Below are positions 1 through 8,617 of a stretch of DNA of 23,966 nucleotides, one piece after another. The stretch is from Bacteroidota bacterium (GTDB lineage Bacteria; Bacteroidota; Bacteroidia; Chitinophagales; Saprospiraceae), in contig JAKQGD010000631.1 in assembly GCA_029573365.1 (NCBI GenBank), forward strand, positions 1 through 23,966, given 5' to 3'. A program made the position numbers and the translations under genes. Positions within the stretch are counted from its first letter, which is position 1; each line of letters begins with the position of its first letter. The notes beneath the pieces were generated by a model, which was given only the letters and a program-made list of their open reading frames with translations, was not told where the DNA came from and searched no databases.

Positions 1-77
1 CTGAACACGAAAATTATCCGCTGGTCCGTATCACATCCGTAGAAAAGGCAGCCATAGATCCCCGGCTATTAAAATAA
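1..77 (+). CDS. C-terminal end of an unidentified protein (partial)
   Basis: An open frame enters from the left edge in frame 3 and ends with TAA at 75-77. Only about 24 residues are visible, ending in PRLLK. This is too short to recognise a family. It lies on the same strand as the nucleoside phosphorylase that follows 59 bases later. That it codes is inferred only from its position and open frame. Confidence 0.4.
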   Translation, partial: EHENYPLVRITSVEKAAIDPRLLK

Positions 78-103
78 TCCTTAGATTAAAATTGGATATT
101 TTG

Positions 104-111
104 TACTTTTA
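104..111 (+). promoter_or_regulatory. Possible -7 element of the deoD promoter
   Basis: TACTTTTA differs from the Bacteroidota -7 consensus TAnnTTTG at the last base. It lies 25 bases upstream of the deoD ATG. The only -33 candidate at suitable distance is TTAG at 81-84, which is imperfect, so this call is weak. Confidence 0.35.
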
Positions 112-136
112 GCCTTTTATTGACAAAATCAACAAC

Positions 137-838
137 ATGCCCACTCCTCACATAGAAGCCAAAGAAGGCGAAATAGCTGAATCCATCCTCCTGCCGGGTG
201 ATCCCCTGAGGGCAAAATATATAGCAGATAATTTTATGACCGATGTGGCCCTATTTAACAGAGTCAGAAACATGCTGGGATATACCGGCTACTATAAGGG
301 CAAAAGGGTGTCTGTGATGGGGTCCGGAATGGGTATGCCCTCTATTGGTATTTATTCTTACGAACTTATCAAATTTTATGGCGTCAAGCAGCTCATACGG
401 GTAGGAAGTGCCGGTTCTATACAGCCTGAAGTAAAAATTAAAGACATAGTCATCGCCCAAGGTGCATCTACCAATTCTAATTTTTCTAAACAGTTTAAGG
501 TGCGGGGAGAAGTTGCGGCTATATCCGATTATGGACTGTTGTCCAAAGCAGCTTCGAGGGCAGATGAGCTCAGACTCAATTACCATGTGGGCAATATCAT
601 GAGTTCAGATACATTTTATGATTTTGAAAAGGGCAGCTGGAAACGATGGGCAAAAATGGGTGTGGCGTGCCTCGAAATGGAAGCCTTTGCCTTGTTTCTG
701 ACTGCCGCCTCACTCAGGGCCAAAGCTCTGACCATATGTACCATTTCTGACTCACTGGTTACCGGAGAAACCATGGACCACAAGGACAGAGAAACGGCTC
801 TCGGTGATATGATAGGACTGGCTCTTGATATTGTATAA
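137..838 (+). CDS. deoD: Purine nucleoside phosphorylase, DeoD type
   Basis: Cytosolic enzyme that reversibly splits purine (deoxy)ribonucleosides with phosphate into base and (deoxy)ribose-1-phosphate, in purine salvage. The 233-residue length matches the hexameric bacterial DeoD family. Visible signatures are His5, the phosphate-binding LLPGDPLRAK loop (residues 18-27), Arg44 in RVRNMLGYTG, RVGSAG (88-93), CLEMEAF (178-184, nucleoside-binding Met-Glu) and the catalytic Asp205 in TISDSL. The ATG at 137 is chosen because the family's N-terminal TPHI motif begins right after it. It stands alone: the next gene starts 148 bases downstream behind its own promoter. DeoD versus the related uridine phosphorylases is decided by the TPHI start and the SDSL motif. 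Confidence 0.95.
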   Translation: MPTPHIEAKEGEIAESILLPGDPLRAKYIADNFMTDVALFNRVRNMLGYTGYYKGKRVSVMGSGMGMPSIGIYSYELIKFYGVKQLIRVGSAGSIQPEVKIKDIVIAQGASTNSNFSKQFKVRGEVAAISDYGLLSKAASRADELRLNYHVGNIMSSDTFYDFEKGSWKRWAKMGVACLEMEAFALFLTAASLRAKALTICTISDSLVTGETMDHKDRETALGDMIGLALDIV

Positions 839-922
839 TCTGACTAAAGCACGGTAATACCACCTTCTGGCGGCCGGATAAAAAACGATTCAATTGTCGT
901 AGCGGTGTCTGCTTGTGACATA

Positions 923-956
923 TTGTTTCAAAAGCTAAAAATGGAAAATATATTTG
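923..956 (+). promoter_or_regulatory. Bacteroidota-type promoter of the metalloprotease gene
   Basis: TTG at 923-925 is followed after 23 bases by TATATTTG at 949-956, an exact TAnnTTTG -7 element. The predicted transcript starts about 25 bases before the ATG at 987. Confidence 0.6.
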
Positions 957-986
957 TTTTATCTTTACGGATAAAATCAAAAAGTT

Positions 987-3900
987 ATGATCAGGCCGGG
1001 ACAATTATTCGCTATTATTTTAATATTCTTATTTACATTCCCGGTAACGGGACAGAATTTTTGGAAAAAAACGGAAGAAAAAAATCTGAGAAACGCCACG
1101 GGCCCCAGAGTCATCGTGCCTGAAAAATACCTTGTTTACAGTTTTGAATTCGAAGCTTTTCAACGATTTTTAAGCAACCGTAACCAAGGGGATAGAATCC
1201 AGACTTTTGATTTTATTATACCTATGCCTGATGGCAATGCAGTGACATGCCGTATGTCGGACACTCCTTTCTTTGACGAAGAGCTTTCACGTAAGTATGT
1301 CGGATTTTATTCGTTTACGGGTACCTCTGTTTCGAGGCCGGGCTACAGGGTAAAAATGAGTGTTTCGCCTTTTTATATCAATCTTATGATGCACGATCCG
1401 GCAACCGGATATTCATACATAGATCCTTATACATTCCAGAATCAGTCTGAATATATTGTGTATTACCGCAAGGACTATACCCGCAAACGGTACAGTTACA
1501 GCTGCAGCGTCAAGGGAGATGGGATGTCGGATACATCGTACGATCAGTATGGACACGAGATAAAAACAGGCAGTAACCGGGCAGCAGGCGATTGTCAGCT
1601 GAGGTCTTACAGACTGGCTCTCGCTTGTACCGGTGAGTATTCGTCTTTTCATGGTGGCACGAAGGAAAAGGTGCTCGCCGCCTACAATGCCTCCATGACC
1701 AGGGTAAACGGTGTATACGAGGCTGATCTCGCCATCACCATGAAGCTTATAGCCGATACTGATAAACTTATTTATCTAACAGCCTCCTCTGATCCCTATA
1801 CCAACAATGATGGAGGCATTATGCTGGACCAAAACCAGAACAACATCGACAATGTCATCGGTTTTAACAACTATGATATAGGCCATGTATTCAGTACCGG
1901 AGGAGGAGGTATTGCTCAGCTCAGGGCACCCTGCTCTATCAGTAAGGCCATGGGAGTGACTGGCCAGCCTCAGCCCATAGGCGATTATTTTGACATAGAT
2001 TATGTAGCCCATGAAATGGGGCATCAGTTTGGTGCTAACCATACTCAAAACAATAGCTGCCAGAGGAATGGCCCTACCGCCATAGAGCCGGGAAGTGCCA
2101 GTACCATCATGGGTTATGCCGGTATTTGTGATCCCAATGTACAAGATCATTCTGATGGCTATTTTCACGGCATCAGTATAGGGGAGATTGCCAATTTTGT
2201 CGTTGCCGGCAATGGCAACAGCTGTGCTGTGAGGACGCAGATAGATAATGGAAAGCCTGAAGCCAGTGTTTCATCAGCCAATTATACCATCCCTGTTTCC
2301 ACTTCATTTGCTCTGACTGCCATAGCTACAGATCCGGATGGGGATGCTCTGAGTTATTGCTGGGAGCAGGTCGACAACGAGACCGCAACTATGCCGCCCA
2401 AGGCAAACAATACCGCAGGTCCCGCCTTCAGGTCTTTGTCGCCGTCTTCTAGCCCAGTGCGGTATTTTCCTGATCTCCAGCGAAGGTATACCCAGTGGGA
2501 AGTATTGCCCTCAGTAACTCGTCCTCTCGACTTCAGATGTACTGTCCGGGACAATGACATAGCCGGAGGATGCACCGATGAAGTCAATACGAGGGTCAAT
2601 GTTACTACGCAGGCAGGCCCGTTTACAGTAACAAATCCCAATACGACACTGGTTTCATGGCTGGTGGGTTCCACCCAGACGGTAATGTGGGATGTCGCAA
2701 AAACCAACCAGGCTCCCGTAAACTGTGCCAGGGTAAACATTTTCCTTTCCACTGACGGAGGGATAACCTATCCTGTAAAACTGGCCGAAAACGTCGACAA
2801 TACAGGTCAGTATGATGTTGTGACACCCTCATTGCCCACAACCAAGGCCAAAGTGATGGTTGTGGCTGCTGACAATATATTTTTCGATGTGTCAAATGCA
2901 AATTTTAAGATAATTAGTTCATTTACACTGGCCACAGATGTAGCCTCTGCAGAAATATGCGACGAAGCTGAGCTTGATGTCAGTGTTTCGGTACAGAAAA
3001 TCCTGGATATAACTCAGCCGGTGCAGATGTCATTGGCTCAGGTGCCTGCAGGTATGACGTATGCTTTTTCGGAAAATCCTTTGAATGTAATCCCTGCCGG
3101 TACAGTATTATCTCTGTCAAATCTGCAGAATGTAGCACCGGGAAAATACACACTTTTGATCGAAGCCTCTTCGGGAGTGGAGAAGATTTCCATTCCTTTT
3201 GACTTGTATATCCTGCTTGAGTCCAATCAGGGAGTGCAGCCTCTGTTACCTGCCAACCTGGCCTCTGATATCAACGCTTCGTCTGTGGATGTTGTTTGGG
3301 CGGAAGTGGCCGGTGCCAGAAATTATACCGTTGAGGTAAGCAACAATCCGGGTTTTTCGACCCTGGTCAGCAGCACAGTGACTGAAGGTACTACAATAAA
3401 CCTGAGTCTCAGTGAAAACAAAGTTTATTACTGGAGGGTACGTGCCAATACAAAATGTATACAGACGGATTTTGGTCCTTCATTTTCATTTCGTACTTCC
3501 GGCTCTCCTTTGGGTCAGGTGATCTTCCTTAAAAACGATGCCTTGCTTCTGGACGCCGGTGCTACAGCAGTGGTCCGTGATTCTATGCTCAAAGTCGAAG
3601 GCGAAAGCCCCGAATTTATCAATTATACGATGACAGGCTTGCCTATGCTCGGTTTCATGTCTCTGGATGGTCAACCCATTGCTGTGGGCCAGATTTTCAC
3701 ACAAACAGCAATCAACGAAGGCAAACTTTCGTTTACCCATACCTCATCTTCAAAAGACGATACGGATTCGTTCACCTTCAGTGTTATTGATGGCCAAAAC
3801 CGATGGTCACCTCTTGAAAAGTTTAACATAAAGATCAGACAACCGGGTATCGGAGTGGCGGCATATGGCAGCACAAGGCTTACCTGTTTTGGAGATAAAA

Positions 3901-5402
3901 ATGCGACCATAGAAGCAGTGGGTTACGGTGGCGAGCCTCCATATTCTTATTCGCTTGACGGACAGAATTATCAAAACAGCGGAACATTTACCGGCCTTGG
4001 TGCGGGGATATACTCAGTCTATATCAAAGACAATCTCCAGACGACTTCTGTGTCAAACACCATAAACATCACTTCACCTGACTCCATAGCACTTTCAGTG
4101 GCCCTTGTAGGGTATGACATTTCGGCGGCAGCTACCGGAGGCACAGGTCAGCTTAATTATTCTATCGACGGGCAGGTTTTTGGTGTAGAAGATTTGTTTA
4201 AAGACCCCGGCAATGGCGGTTATAATGTTTATGTCCGGGATCAAAACGGATGTACGGTAAGCCAGCCTATATCTATTAATATTCCTCAGCTTACTTTACA
4301 GGCACAAATAACAAATGACATCCTGTGTTTTGGCCAGAAGGCTACCATTACCTGCAGCGGTTCCGGGGGCATTCCTCCATATACCTATAGTGCAGACACG
4401 ACGTATGTTTCCAATCCTGTACTGCAGGTACCTGCGGGTTCATACCAGATTAAAATCAAAGATGCCGCAGGCAAAATTATAGCTTCGGATTCTGTACATA
4501 CCACAAACCCTAATCAGATAATCACTGGTTTTACTCAGGATAAACTAAAAATCACAGTCAATGCATCCGGAGGTACCGGTCCGATAGAATACAGTTTGAC
4601 GGGCATTGAATACAGCCAAAACAACATGTTTGTGTTTCCTGACAATGGCACATTCAGGATATATGTCCGAGATGCAAACCTGTGTGTCAAAACCATAAAT
4701 ATTAGCCTCAACGTACTTAAAGATGTTACCTTGACAGCCAGAAACATTACCTGTTTTGGAAAGAAGGACGGATACATCAAAATCCAGGCTCTCAACGGAA
4801 CCTTCCCCTTTCAGTACAGCCTTAATGGAGGTGCCTTCAGCAGTACAAAAGAATGGAGCGGTCTGGCAGCCGGCAATTACGAGTACAAAGTCAAGGACAA
4901 TAAAAATGATACCCTTACGGGGAATGTCACATTGGTACAACCTGACAGTCTGTTTGTGGATTGGATGGCGGCAGGAGACGATCTTACGGTCAATGCGGTC
5001 GGAGGTACACCGCCTTATCAGTACAGTATAGACGGCGGTACTACTTATCTCGGCACCAATATATTTGACGACCTGCCTCCAGGTGCGTATAACCTTGCAG
5101 TTAAGGATAAAAGCGGATGTACAGCGTCTTCTTCAGCCACGATTACCGCAACAAATGAGGAGGGGGCCATAAAAGGAATGTCAATCTGGCCAAATCCTTT
5201 TTATGAAAAATTGTATTTGTATACCGATTTGGCTGTGGACCTTGAAGTGACCCTGTACGACCTGCAGGGCAGGGTGGTAAGGCCACTGCCATGTAAAGAA
5301 AAGCCATGCCTTTGGGAATTGTCAGATCTGGAAGCAGGCGTCTACATCGTTAAAATCACAGGAGGACAAATTTCTGATCGAAAGGTAGTCGTCAAGTACT
5401 GA
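987..5402 (+). CDS. Secreted reprolysin-like zinc metalloprotease with SprB-type repeats and T9SS sorting domain
   Basis: Large secreted endopeptidase of 1471 residues. A signal peptide (about 1-22: hydrophobic stretch, then VTGQ) precedes a propeptide-like region to about 200. The metzincin catalytic domain (about 203-415) has HEMGHQFGANH with zinc ligands His342, His346, His352 and catalytic Glu343; the Met-turn is at Met375 (IMGYAG). Beta-sandwich domains follow to about 745, then a fibronectin-III-like domain (about 752-838) and a cadherin/CSPG-like domain (about 845-953). Three tandem bipartite modules follow (about 960-1390), whose first halves carry the SprB-type CFG motif. The last 77 residues (WPNP...VYIVKITGG...KVVVKY) are a type A T9SS sorting domain, which implies export across the outer membrane and surface attachment or release. 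The ATG at 987 gives a proper signal peptide. Substrate is unknown. Confidence 0.93.
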   Translation: MIRPGQLFAIILIFLFTFPVTGQNFWKKTEEKNLRNATGPRVIVPEKYLVYSFEFEAFQRFLSNRNQGDRIQTFDFIIPMPDGNAVTCRMSDTPFFDEELSRKYVGFYSFTGTSVSRPGYRVKMSVSPFYINLMMHDPATGYSYIDPYTFQNQSEYIVYYRKDYTRKRYSYSCSVKGDGMSDTSYDQYGHEIKTGSNRAAGDCQLRSYRLALACTGEYSSFHGGTKEKVLAAYNASMTRVNGVYEADLAITMKLIADTDKLIYLTASSDPYTNNDGGIMLDQNQNNIDNVIGFNNYDIGHVFSTGGGGIAQLRAPCSISKAMGVTGQPQPIGDYFDIDYVAHEMGHQFGANHTQNNSCQRNGPTAIEPGSASTIMGYAGICDPNVQDHSDGYFHGISIGEIANFVVAGNGNSCAVRTQIDNGKPEASVSSANYTIPVSTSFALTAIATDPDGDALSYCWEQVDNETATMPPKANNTAGPAFRSLSPSSSPVRYFPDLQRRYTQWEVLPSVTRPLDFRCTVRDNDIAGGCTDEVNTRVNVTTQAGPFTVTNPNTTLVSWLVGSTQTVMWDVAKTNQAPVNCARVNIFLSTDGGITYPVKLAENVDNTGQYDVVTPSLPTTKAKVMVVAADNIFFDVSNANFKIISSFTLATDVASAEICDEAELDVSVSVQKILDITQPVQMSLAQVPAGMTYAFSENPLNVIPAGTVLSLSNLQNVAPGKYTLLIEASSGVEKISIPFDLYILLESNQGVQPLLPANLASDINASSVDVVWAEVAGARNYTVEVSNNPGFSTLVSSTVTEGTTINLSLSENKVYYWRVRANTKCIQTDFGPSFSFRTSGSPLGQVIFLKNDALLLDAGATAVVRDSMLKVEGESPEFINYTMTGLPMLGFMSLDGQPIAVGQIFTQTAINEGKLSFTHTSSSKDDTDSFTFSVIDGQNRWSPLEKFNIKIRQPGIGVAAYGSTRLTCFGDKNATIEAVGYGGEPPYSYSLDGQNYQNSGTFTGLGAGIYSVYIKDNLQTTSVSNTINITSPDSIALSVALVGYDISAAATGGTGQLNYSIDGQVFGVEDLFKDPGNGGYNVYVRDQNGCTVSQPISINIPQLTLQAQITNDILCFGQKATITCSGSGGIPPYTYSADTTYVSNPVLQVPAGSYQIKIKDAAGKIIASDSVHTTNPNQIITGFTQDKLKITVNASGGTGPIEYSLTGIEYSQNNMFVFPDNGTFRIYVRDANLCVKTINISLNVLKDVTLTARNITCFGKKDGYIKIQALNGTFPFQYSLNGGAFSSTKEWSGLAAGNYEYKVKDNKNDTLTGNVTLVQPDSLFVDWMAAGDDLTVNAVGGTPPYQYSIDGGTTYLGTNIFDDLPPGAYNLAVKDKSGCTASSSATITATNEEGAIKGMSIWPNPFYEKLYLYTDLAVDLEVTLYDLQGRVVRPLPCKEKPCLWELSDLEAGVYIVKITGGQISDRKVVVKY
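3861..5150 (+). repeat. Three tandem bipartite SprB-like modules inside the metalloprotease
   Basis: Each module is about 142-147 residues. Its first half contains CFG and GGxPPYxYS-like motifs; its second half contains ATGGTGxxxYSIDG-like and VRDxxxC motifs. CFG cysteines are at residues 967, 1114 and 1256. Cysteines closing each module are at 1089, 1233 and 1378. The copies are clearly diverged at DNA level, so this is an old protein repeat and not a recent duplication. Confidence 0.8.
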
Positions 5403-5422
5403 TACGGACCGGCGGCTCCGTA
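5403..5422 (+). terminator. Possible hairpin just after the metalloprotease stop codon
   Basis: TACGGA (5403-5408) pairs with TCCGTA (5417-5422) around an 8-base GC-rich loop, directly after the TGA. No run of T follows, so it may be a weak or factor-aided terminator or only an mRNA end structure. Confidence 0.3.
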
Positions 5423-5456
5423 AATTGATGATATAAAATAACGATTTTTGTTAATG

Positions 5457-5477
5457 ACCCTCAAATTATTTGGGGGT
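5457..5477. promoter_or_regulatory. Nine-base-pair inverted repeat upstream of the glutamine synthetase promoter
   Basis: ACCCTCAAA (5457-5465) pairs with TTTGGGGGT (5469-5477) around TTA, with one G-T pair in RNA. No T run follows on the plus strand. Its position just upstream of the likely -7 element (5504-5511) suits an operator or activator site as well as a transcript-end hairpin. Which of these it is cannot be told from one sequence. Confidence 0.4.
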
Positions 5478-5503
5478 ATAAGTGATATATGTGTATTAAT
5501 TTA

Positions 5504-5511
5504 TATTTTTG
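5504..5511 (+). promoter_or_regulatory. Likely -7 promoter element of glutamine synthetase
   Basis: TATTTTTG is an exact TAnnTTTG match. No TTG lies 17-23 bases upstream (the nearest is at 5470-5472), so the promoter may depend on an activator. A second small inverted repeat, CCCTTG (5512-5517) with TAAGGG (5522-5527), sits at the expected transcription start. Confidence 0.45.
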
Positions 5512-5595
5512 CCCTTGATTTTAAGGGGGGTGACGAATTTTAATCCACCTTTTATAGTCAAATAGCAAATTTTTACACATCAAAATACCTTCCAC

Positions 5596-7785
5596 ATGAC
5601 AAATGTCCGGTTTGAAGCACTTAAAGTTACCTTTGACAGAAGACCTGTTGAAGTCACAGAGCCAACTGCAAAAAGATCAGATCTTTACGGATTAAACGTT
5701 TTTGGCCCCTCAGTATTCAGAAATTATATGCCCAAAGAGGCCCAGGTGGCTGTAAACGATGCCATAGAGCAGGGAAAAAAGATCGACAGGAAGGTGGCTG
5801 ACCAGATCGCCTCTGCCATGAAGGCGTGGGCCATCAGCAAGGGTGCCACACACTATACGCACTGGTTTCAGCCCCTCACAGGCACCACCGCTGAAAAGCA
5901 CGATTCTTTTTTTGAGCCTGCAGGAGACGGCACCGCTCTGGAAAAATTTGACGGAGGTCAGCTGGTGCAGCAGGAGCCTGATGCTTCAAGCTTTCCATCA
6001 GGAGGCATACGCAATACATTTGAAGCCCGTGGTTATACAGCCTGGGATCCTACATCGCCTGCATTTGTCATGGGGACCACACTGTGTATTCCTACCATCT
6101 TTGTTTCTTATACCGGCGAAGCCCTCGACAATAAAGTACCGCTGCTCAGAGCTCTACAGAGTGTAGACCACGCTGCTACTGAGGTGGCCAGATTCTTCGA
6201 TAAAAACGTAAACAAGGTTATTTCTACCTTGGGCTGGGAGCAGGAATATTTTCTGGTAGACAAGGCCCTGGCCATGACCCGACCTGACCTCATGATGGCA
6301 GGGAGGGTACTCCTGGGACATCAGGCTGCCAAGGGGCAGCAACTGGAAGATCATTACTTTGGCTCCATTCCCGAAAGGGCTCTGGCTTATATGCGTGAAT
6401 TGGAGATCGAATGCCTTAAACTTGGTATTCCTGTCAAAACCAGGCACAACGAAGTGGCTCCAAATCAGTTTGAAGTAGCACCACTTTTTGAAGAAGCAAA
6501 CCTTGCTGTGGACCACAACTCACTGCTAATGGACCTTATGGAAAAAGTGGCAAGCAGGCATAATTTCAAAGTTGTCCTCCACGAAAAACCCTTTGCCGGT
6601 ATAAACGGATCTGGTAAACACAACAACTGGTCACTAGCTACAGACACTGGCGTAAACTTGCTGGGCCCAGGCAAAACACCCAAAAGCAATCTGCAGTTCC
6701 TGACTTTTTTTATCAATACAATCAAAGCCGTACATGATCACGCAGACCTGCTAAGGGCAGCCATTGCATCTGCCAACAACGACCACAGGCTTGGGGCCAA
6801 TGAAGCACCGCCAGCCATCATCTCTGTCTTTATAGGCGAATATCTCACTTCCGTACTCGATGAGCTAGAAAACGTGTCAGATGGCAATCTTTCACCCGAA
6901 GAAAAGACGGAGCTGAAGCTCAACGTTGTAGGTAAAATACCGGAAATCCTCCTGGATAATACCGACAGAAACAGAACCTCTCCGTTTGCATTTACAGGCA
7001 ATAAATTTGAATTCAGAGCTGTAGGCTCATCGGCCAACTGTGCCAAAGCCATGACCGTGCTTAATCTCATCATGGCAGAGCAGCTTAGAAAATTCAAGGA
7101 TCAGGTGGATGACCTGGTTGATAATAAAAACATGAAACGTGATGATGCCATATTTAATGTCCTCAGGGAACTGATTAAATCTTCTAAAAAGATAAGGTTT
7201 GAAGGGGATGGCTATAGTGACGATTGGGTTAAGGAAGCTAAAAAGAGAGGCCTCAACAATTTTAAAACCACGCCTGAGGCTCTTAAAGTGCTGAAAGCAA
7301 AGGATACACTGGCTCTGTACGAAAGACATGGAGTGCTTAATAGTGTAGAACTTGAAGCCAGATACGAAATCGAACTCGAAGAATACATCAAAAAGGTACA
7401 AATCGAAGGCAGGATACTCGGTGACATAGCCAGAAATCACGTCATCCCTACAGCCGTCAAATATCAGAACAAGCTTATAGAGAATGTCAAGGGTCTGAAA
7501 GAGATCTTTGGAAACGAATATGCCAAACTTGCAGAAGAGCAAATAAAACTCATCAAGGAAATCTCCGAACATATGGGCTCTATTATCTCTAATGTTGATA
7601 AAATGACCGCTGAGAGAAGGAAGGCAAATACAATCGACCATGCCGATAAAAGGGCCGATGCCTACTGCAATAACGTCAAACCTTATTTTGATGAGATCAG
7701 ATACAGTTGCGACAAACTTGAAATTATGGTTGACGATGAGATGTGGCCGTTGACAAAATACAGGGAACTCCTGTTTACCAGATAA
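5596..7785 (+). CDS. glnN: Glutamine synthetase type III
   Basis: ATP-dependent synthesis of glutamine from glutamate and ammonia in the cytosol; main ammonium assimilation enzyme. The length of 729 residues fits the large GSIII family typical of Bacteroidota and is far above the roughly 450 residues of GSI. The GSIII-specific N-terminal part contains HYTHWFQPLTG and the DGGQLVQQEPDASSFPSGG region. Catalytic-core motifs follow: WEQEYF (214-219, metal-binding glutamates), RHNEVAPNQFE (283-293), GINGSGKHNNW (335-345) and NRTSPFAFTGNKFEFR (459-474). The C-terminal part is helical and charged. It is preceded by a 193-base gap with two inverted repeats and a -7 element, so nitrogen-responsive control is plausible. 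It converges with the amidase gene, 27 bases apart. The symbol glnN follows usual naming of GSIII. Confidence 0.96.
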   Translation: MTNVRFEALKVTFDRRPVEVTEPTAKRSDLYGLNVFGPSVFRNYMPKEAQVAVNDAIEQGKKIDRKVADQIASAMKAWAISKGATHYTHWFQPLTGTTAEKHDSFFEPAGDGTALEKFDGGQLVQQEPDASSFPSGGIRNTFEARGYTAWDPTSPAFVMGTTLCIPTIFVSYTGEALDNKVPLLRALQSVDHAATEVARFFDKNVNKVISTLGWEQEYFLVDKALAMTRPDLMMAGRVLLGHQAAKGQQLEDHYFGSIPERALAYMRELEIECLKLGIPVKTRHNEVAPNQFEVAPLFEEANLAVDHNSLLMDLMEKVASRHNFKVVLHEKPFAGINGSGKHNNWSLATDTGVNLLGPGKTPKSNLQFLTFFINTIKAVHDHADLLRAAIASANNDHRLGANEAPPAIISVFIGEYLTSVLDELENVSDGNLSPEEKTELKLNVVGKIPEILLDNTDRNRTSPFAFTGNKFEFRAVGSSANCAKAMTVLNLIMAEQLRKFKDQVDDLVDNKNMKRDDAIFNVLRELIKSSKKIRFEGDGYSDDWVKEAKKRGLNNFKTTPEALKVLKAKDTLALYERHGVLNSVELEARYEIELEEYIKKVQIEGRILGDIARNHVIPTAVKYQNKLIENVKGLKEIFGNEYAKLAEEQIKLIKEISEHMGSIISNVDKMTAERRKANTIDHADKRADAYCNNVKPYFDEIRYSCDKLEIMVDDEMWPLTKYRELLFTR

Positions 7786-7799
7786 TTCAATTCAGTTGG

Positions 7800-7814
7800 A
7801 AAGCTGCCGCTTTT
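7800..7814. terminator. Short hairpin between convergent genes, possible weak terminator
   Basis: AAAGC (7800-7804) pairs with GCTTT (7809-7813) around TGCC and is followed by T. The stem is only 5 bp and reaches the amidase stop codon. It is the only candidate terminator in the 27-base gap between two convergent genes. Confidence 0.25.
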
Positions 7815-8565
7815 AAAATTTCCTGTCTTCTGAAAAAGGAAGTTTTTTGCGATAGCTTTCCATTCCTGCTTTTTCCAGTAAAGTTCCGGCCATACCTGAG
7901 TCTTCAGACATTTCTGTCATAATCTGTCCTGAATAATCCACGATCATGCTGCTTCCGGTATAGGAAAAACCATTTTGGTCTGACCCTGTACGGTTGACAC
8001 CAACCACATAACACTGGTTTTCGATGGCCCTGGCTATAAGCAGTGCTTTCCAGTGTGAGATCCTTGCGGCAGGCCAGTTGGCCGTATAAATGATAATATC
8101 TGGTAGCTTTATAGTAAATGACAGATACGGAAACCTGAGGTCATAACAAATGAGCGGCAGTATATCCCATCCGCGAAAAGTAAAAAATGACGTGGTTTTG
8201 CCCTCGGTGTAGGCTGCTTTTTCTCCGGCTGGCGAAAAGAGGTGAATTTTGTCGTATAATGTCTGTTTATTTTCATGGTCCACCAAAACAAACGTATTGT
8301 ACCAAAGGCCCTCTTTGTAAAAAGGTATGCTTCCACAAATACCTATAGAATAGTCCCTGGAAATTTCTGCCAGTGCGGCAAGAGTCATATCCTGCCATTC
8401 TACGGGTATTTCTTCGGGATGCATATTGTAGCCGGTATTAAACATCTCAGGCAATACCAGAAGTGTGTCCTTTTCCTTAATTCCTGTTGCGGCGGTACGT
8501 ATGATTTCAAGATTTGCTTTAGGATCCATCCACAGTGTGTTGAATTGCAGGAGATTGACTTGCAT
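7813..8565 (-). CDS. Carbon-nitrogen hydrolase (nitrilase superfamily), omega-amidase-like
   Basis: Cytosolic amidase of 250 residues. The nitrilase triad is visible: Glu40 in LPEMF, Lys106 in YDKIHLF and nucleophile Cys140 in LICYDLRFP. The motifs ICGSIPF, YTANWPAAR and ARAIENQCYVVGVNR resemble the YafV/Nit2 branch. Members of that branch hydrolyse alpha-ketoglutaramate or alpha-ketosuccinamate (omega-amidase), a repair step after glutamine transamination and methionine salvage. The frame stays open upstream to 8664, but the ATG at 8565 is preferred: the family begins with a short strand like MQVNLLQF, and the upstream start would overlap the oxidoreductase gene. It follows that gene by 52 bases on the same strand and is probably co-transcribed. 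The substrate is inferred from family. Confidence 0.88.
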   Translation of the reverse strand: MQVNLLQFNTLWMDPKANLEIIRTAATGIKEKDTLLVLPEMFNTGYNMHPEEIPVEWQDMTLAALAEISRDYSIGICGSIPFYKEGLWYNTFVLVDHENKQTLYDKIHLFSPAGEKAAYTEGKTTSFFTFRGWDILPLICYDLRFPYLSFTIKLPDIIIYTANWPAARISHWKALLIARAIENQCYVVGVNRTGSDQNGFSYTGSSMIVDYSGQIMTEMSEDSGMAGTLLEKAGMESYRKKLPFSEDRKF

Positions 8566-8617
8566 GGTTTGAGAGTTTAGTGGCAGTATAAAATGAGATA
8601 AAAAATTACATGTTCGC

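Noticed and set aside
7027..7641. A 204-codon minus-strand open frame inside glutamine synthetase
   Set aside because: It is fully covered by the conserved C-terminal half of glnN on the other strand and has no family features.
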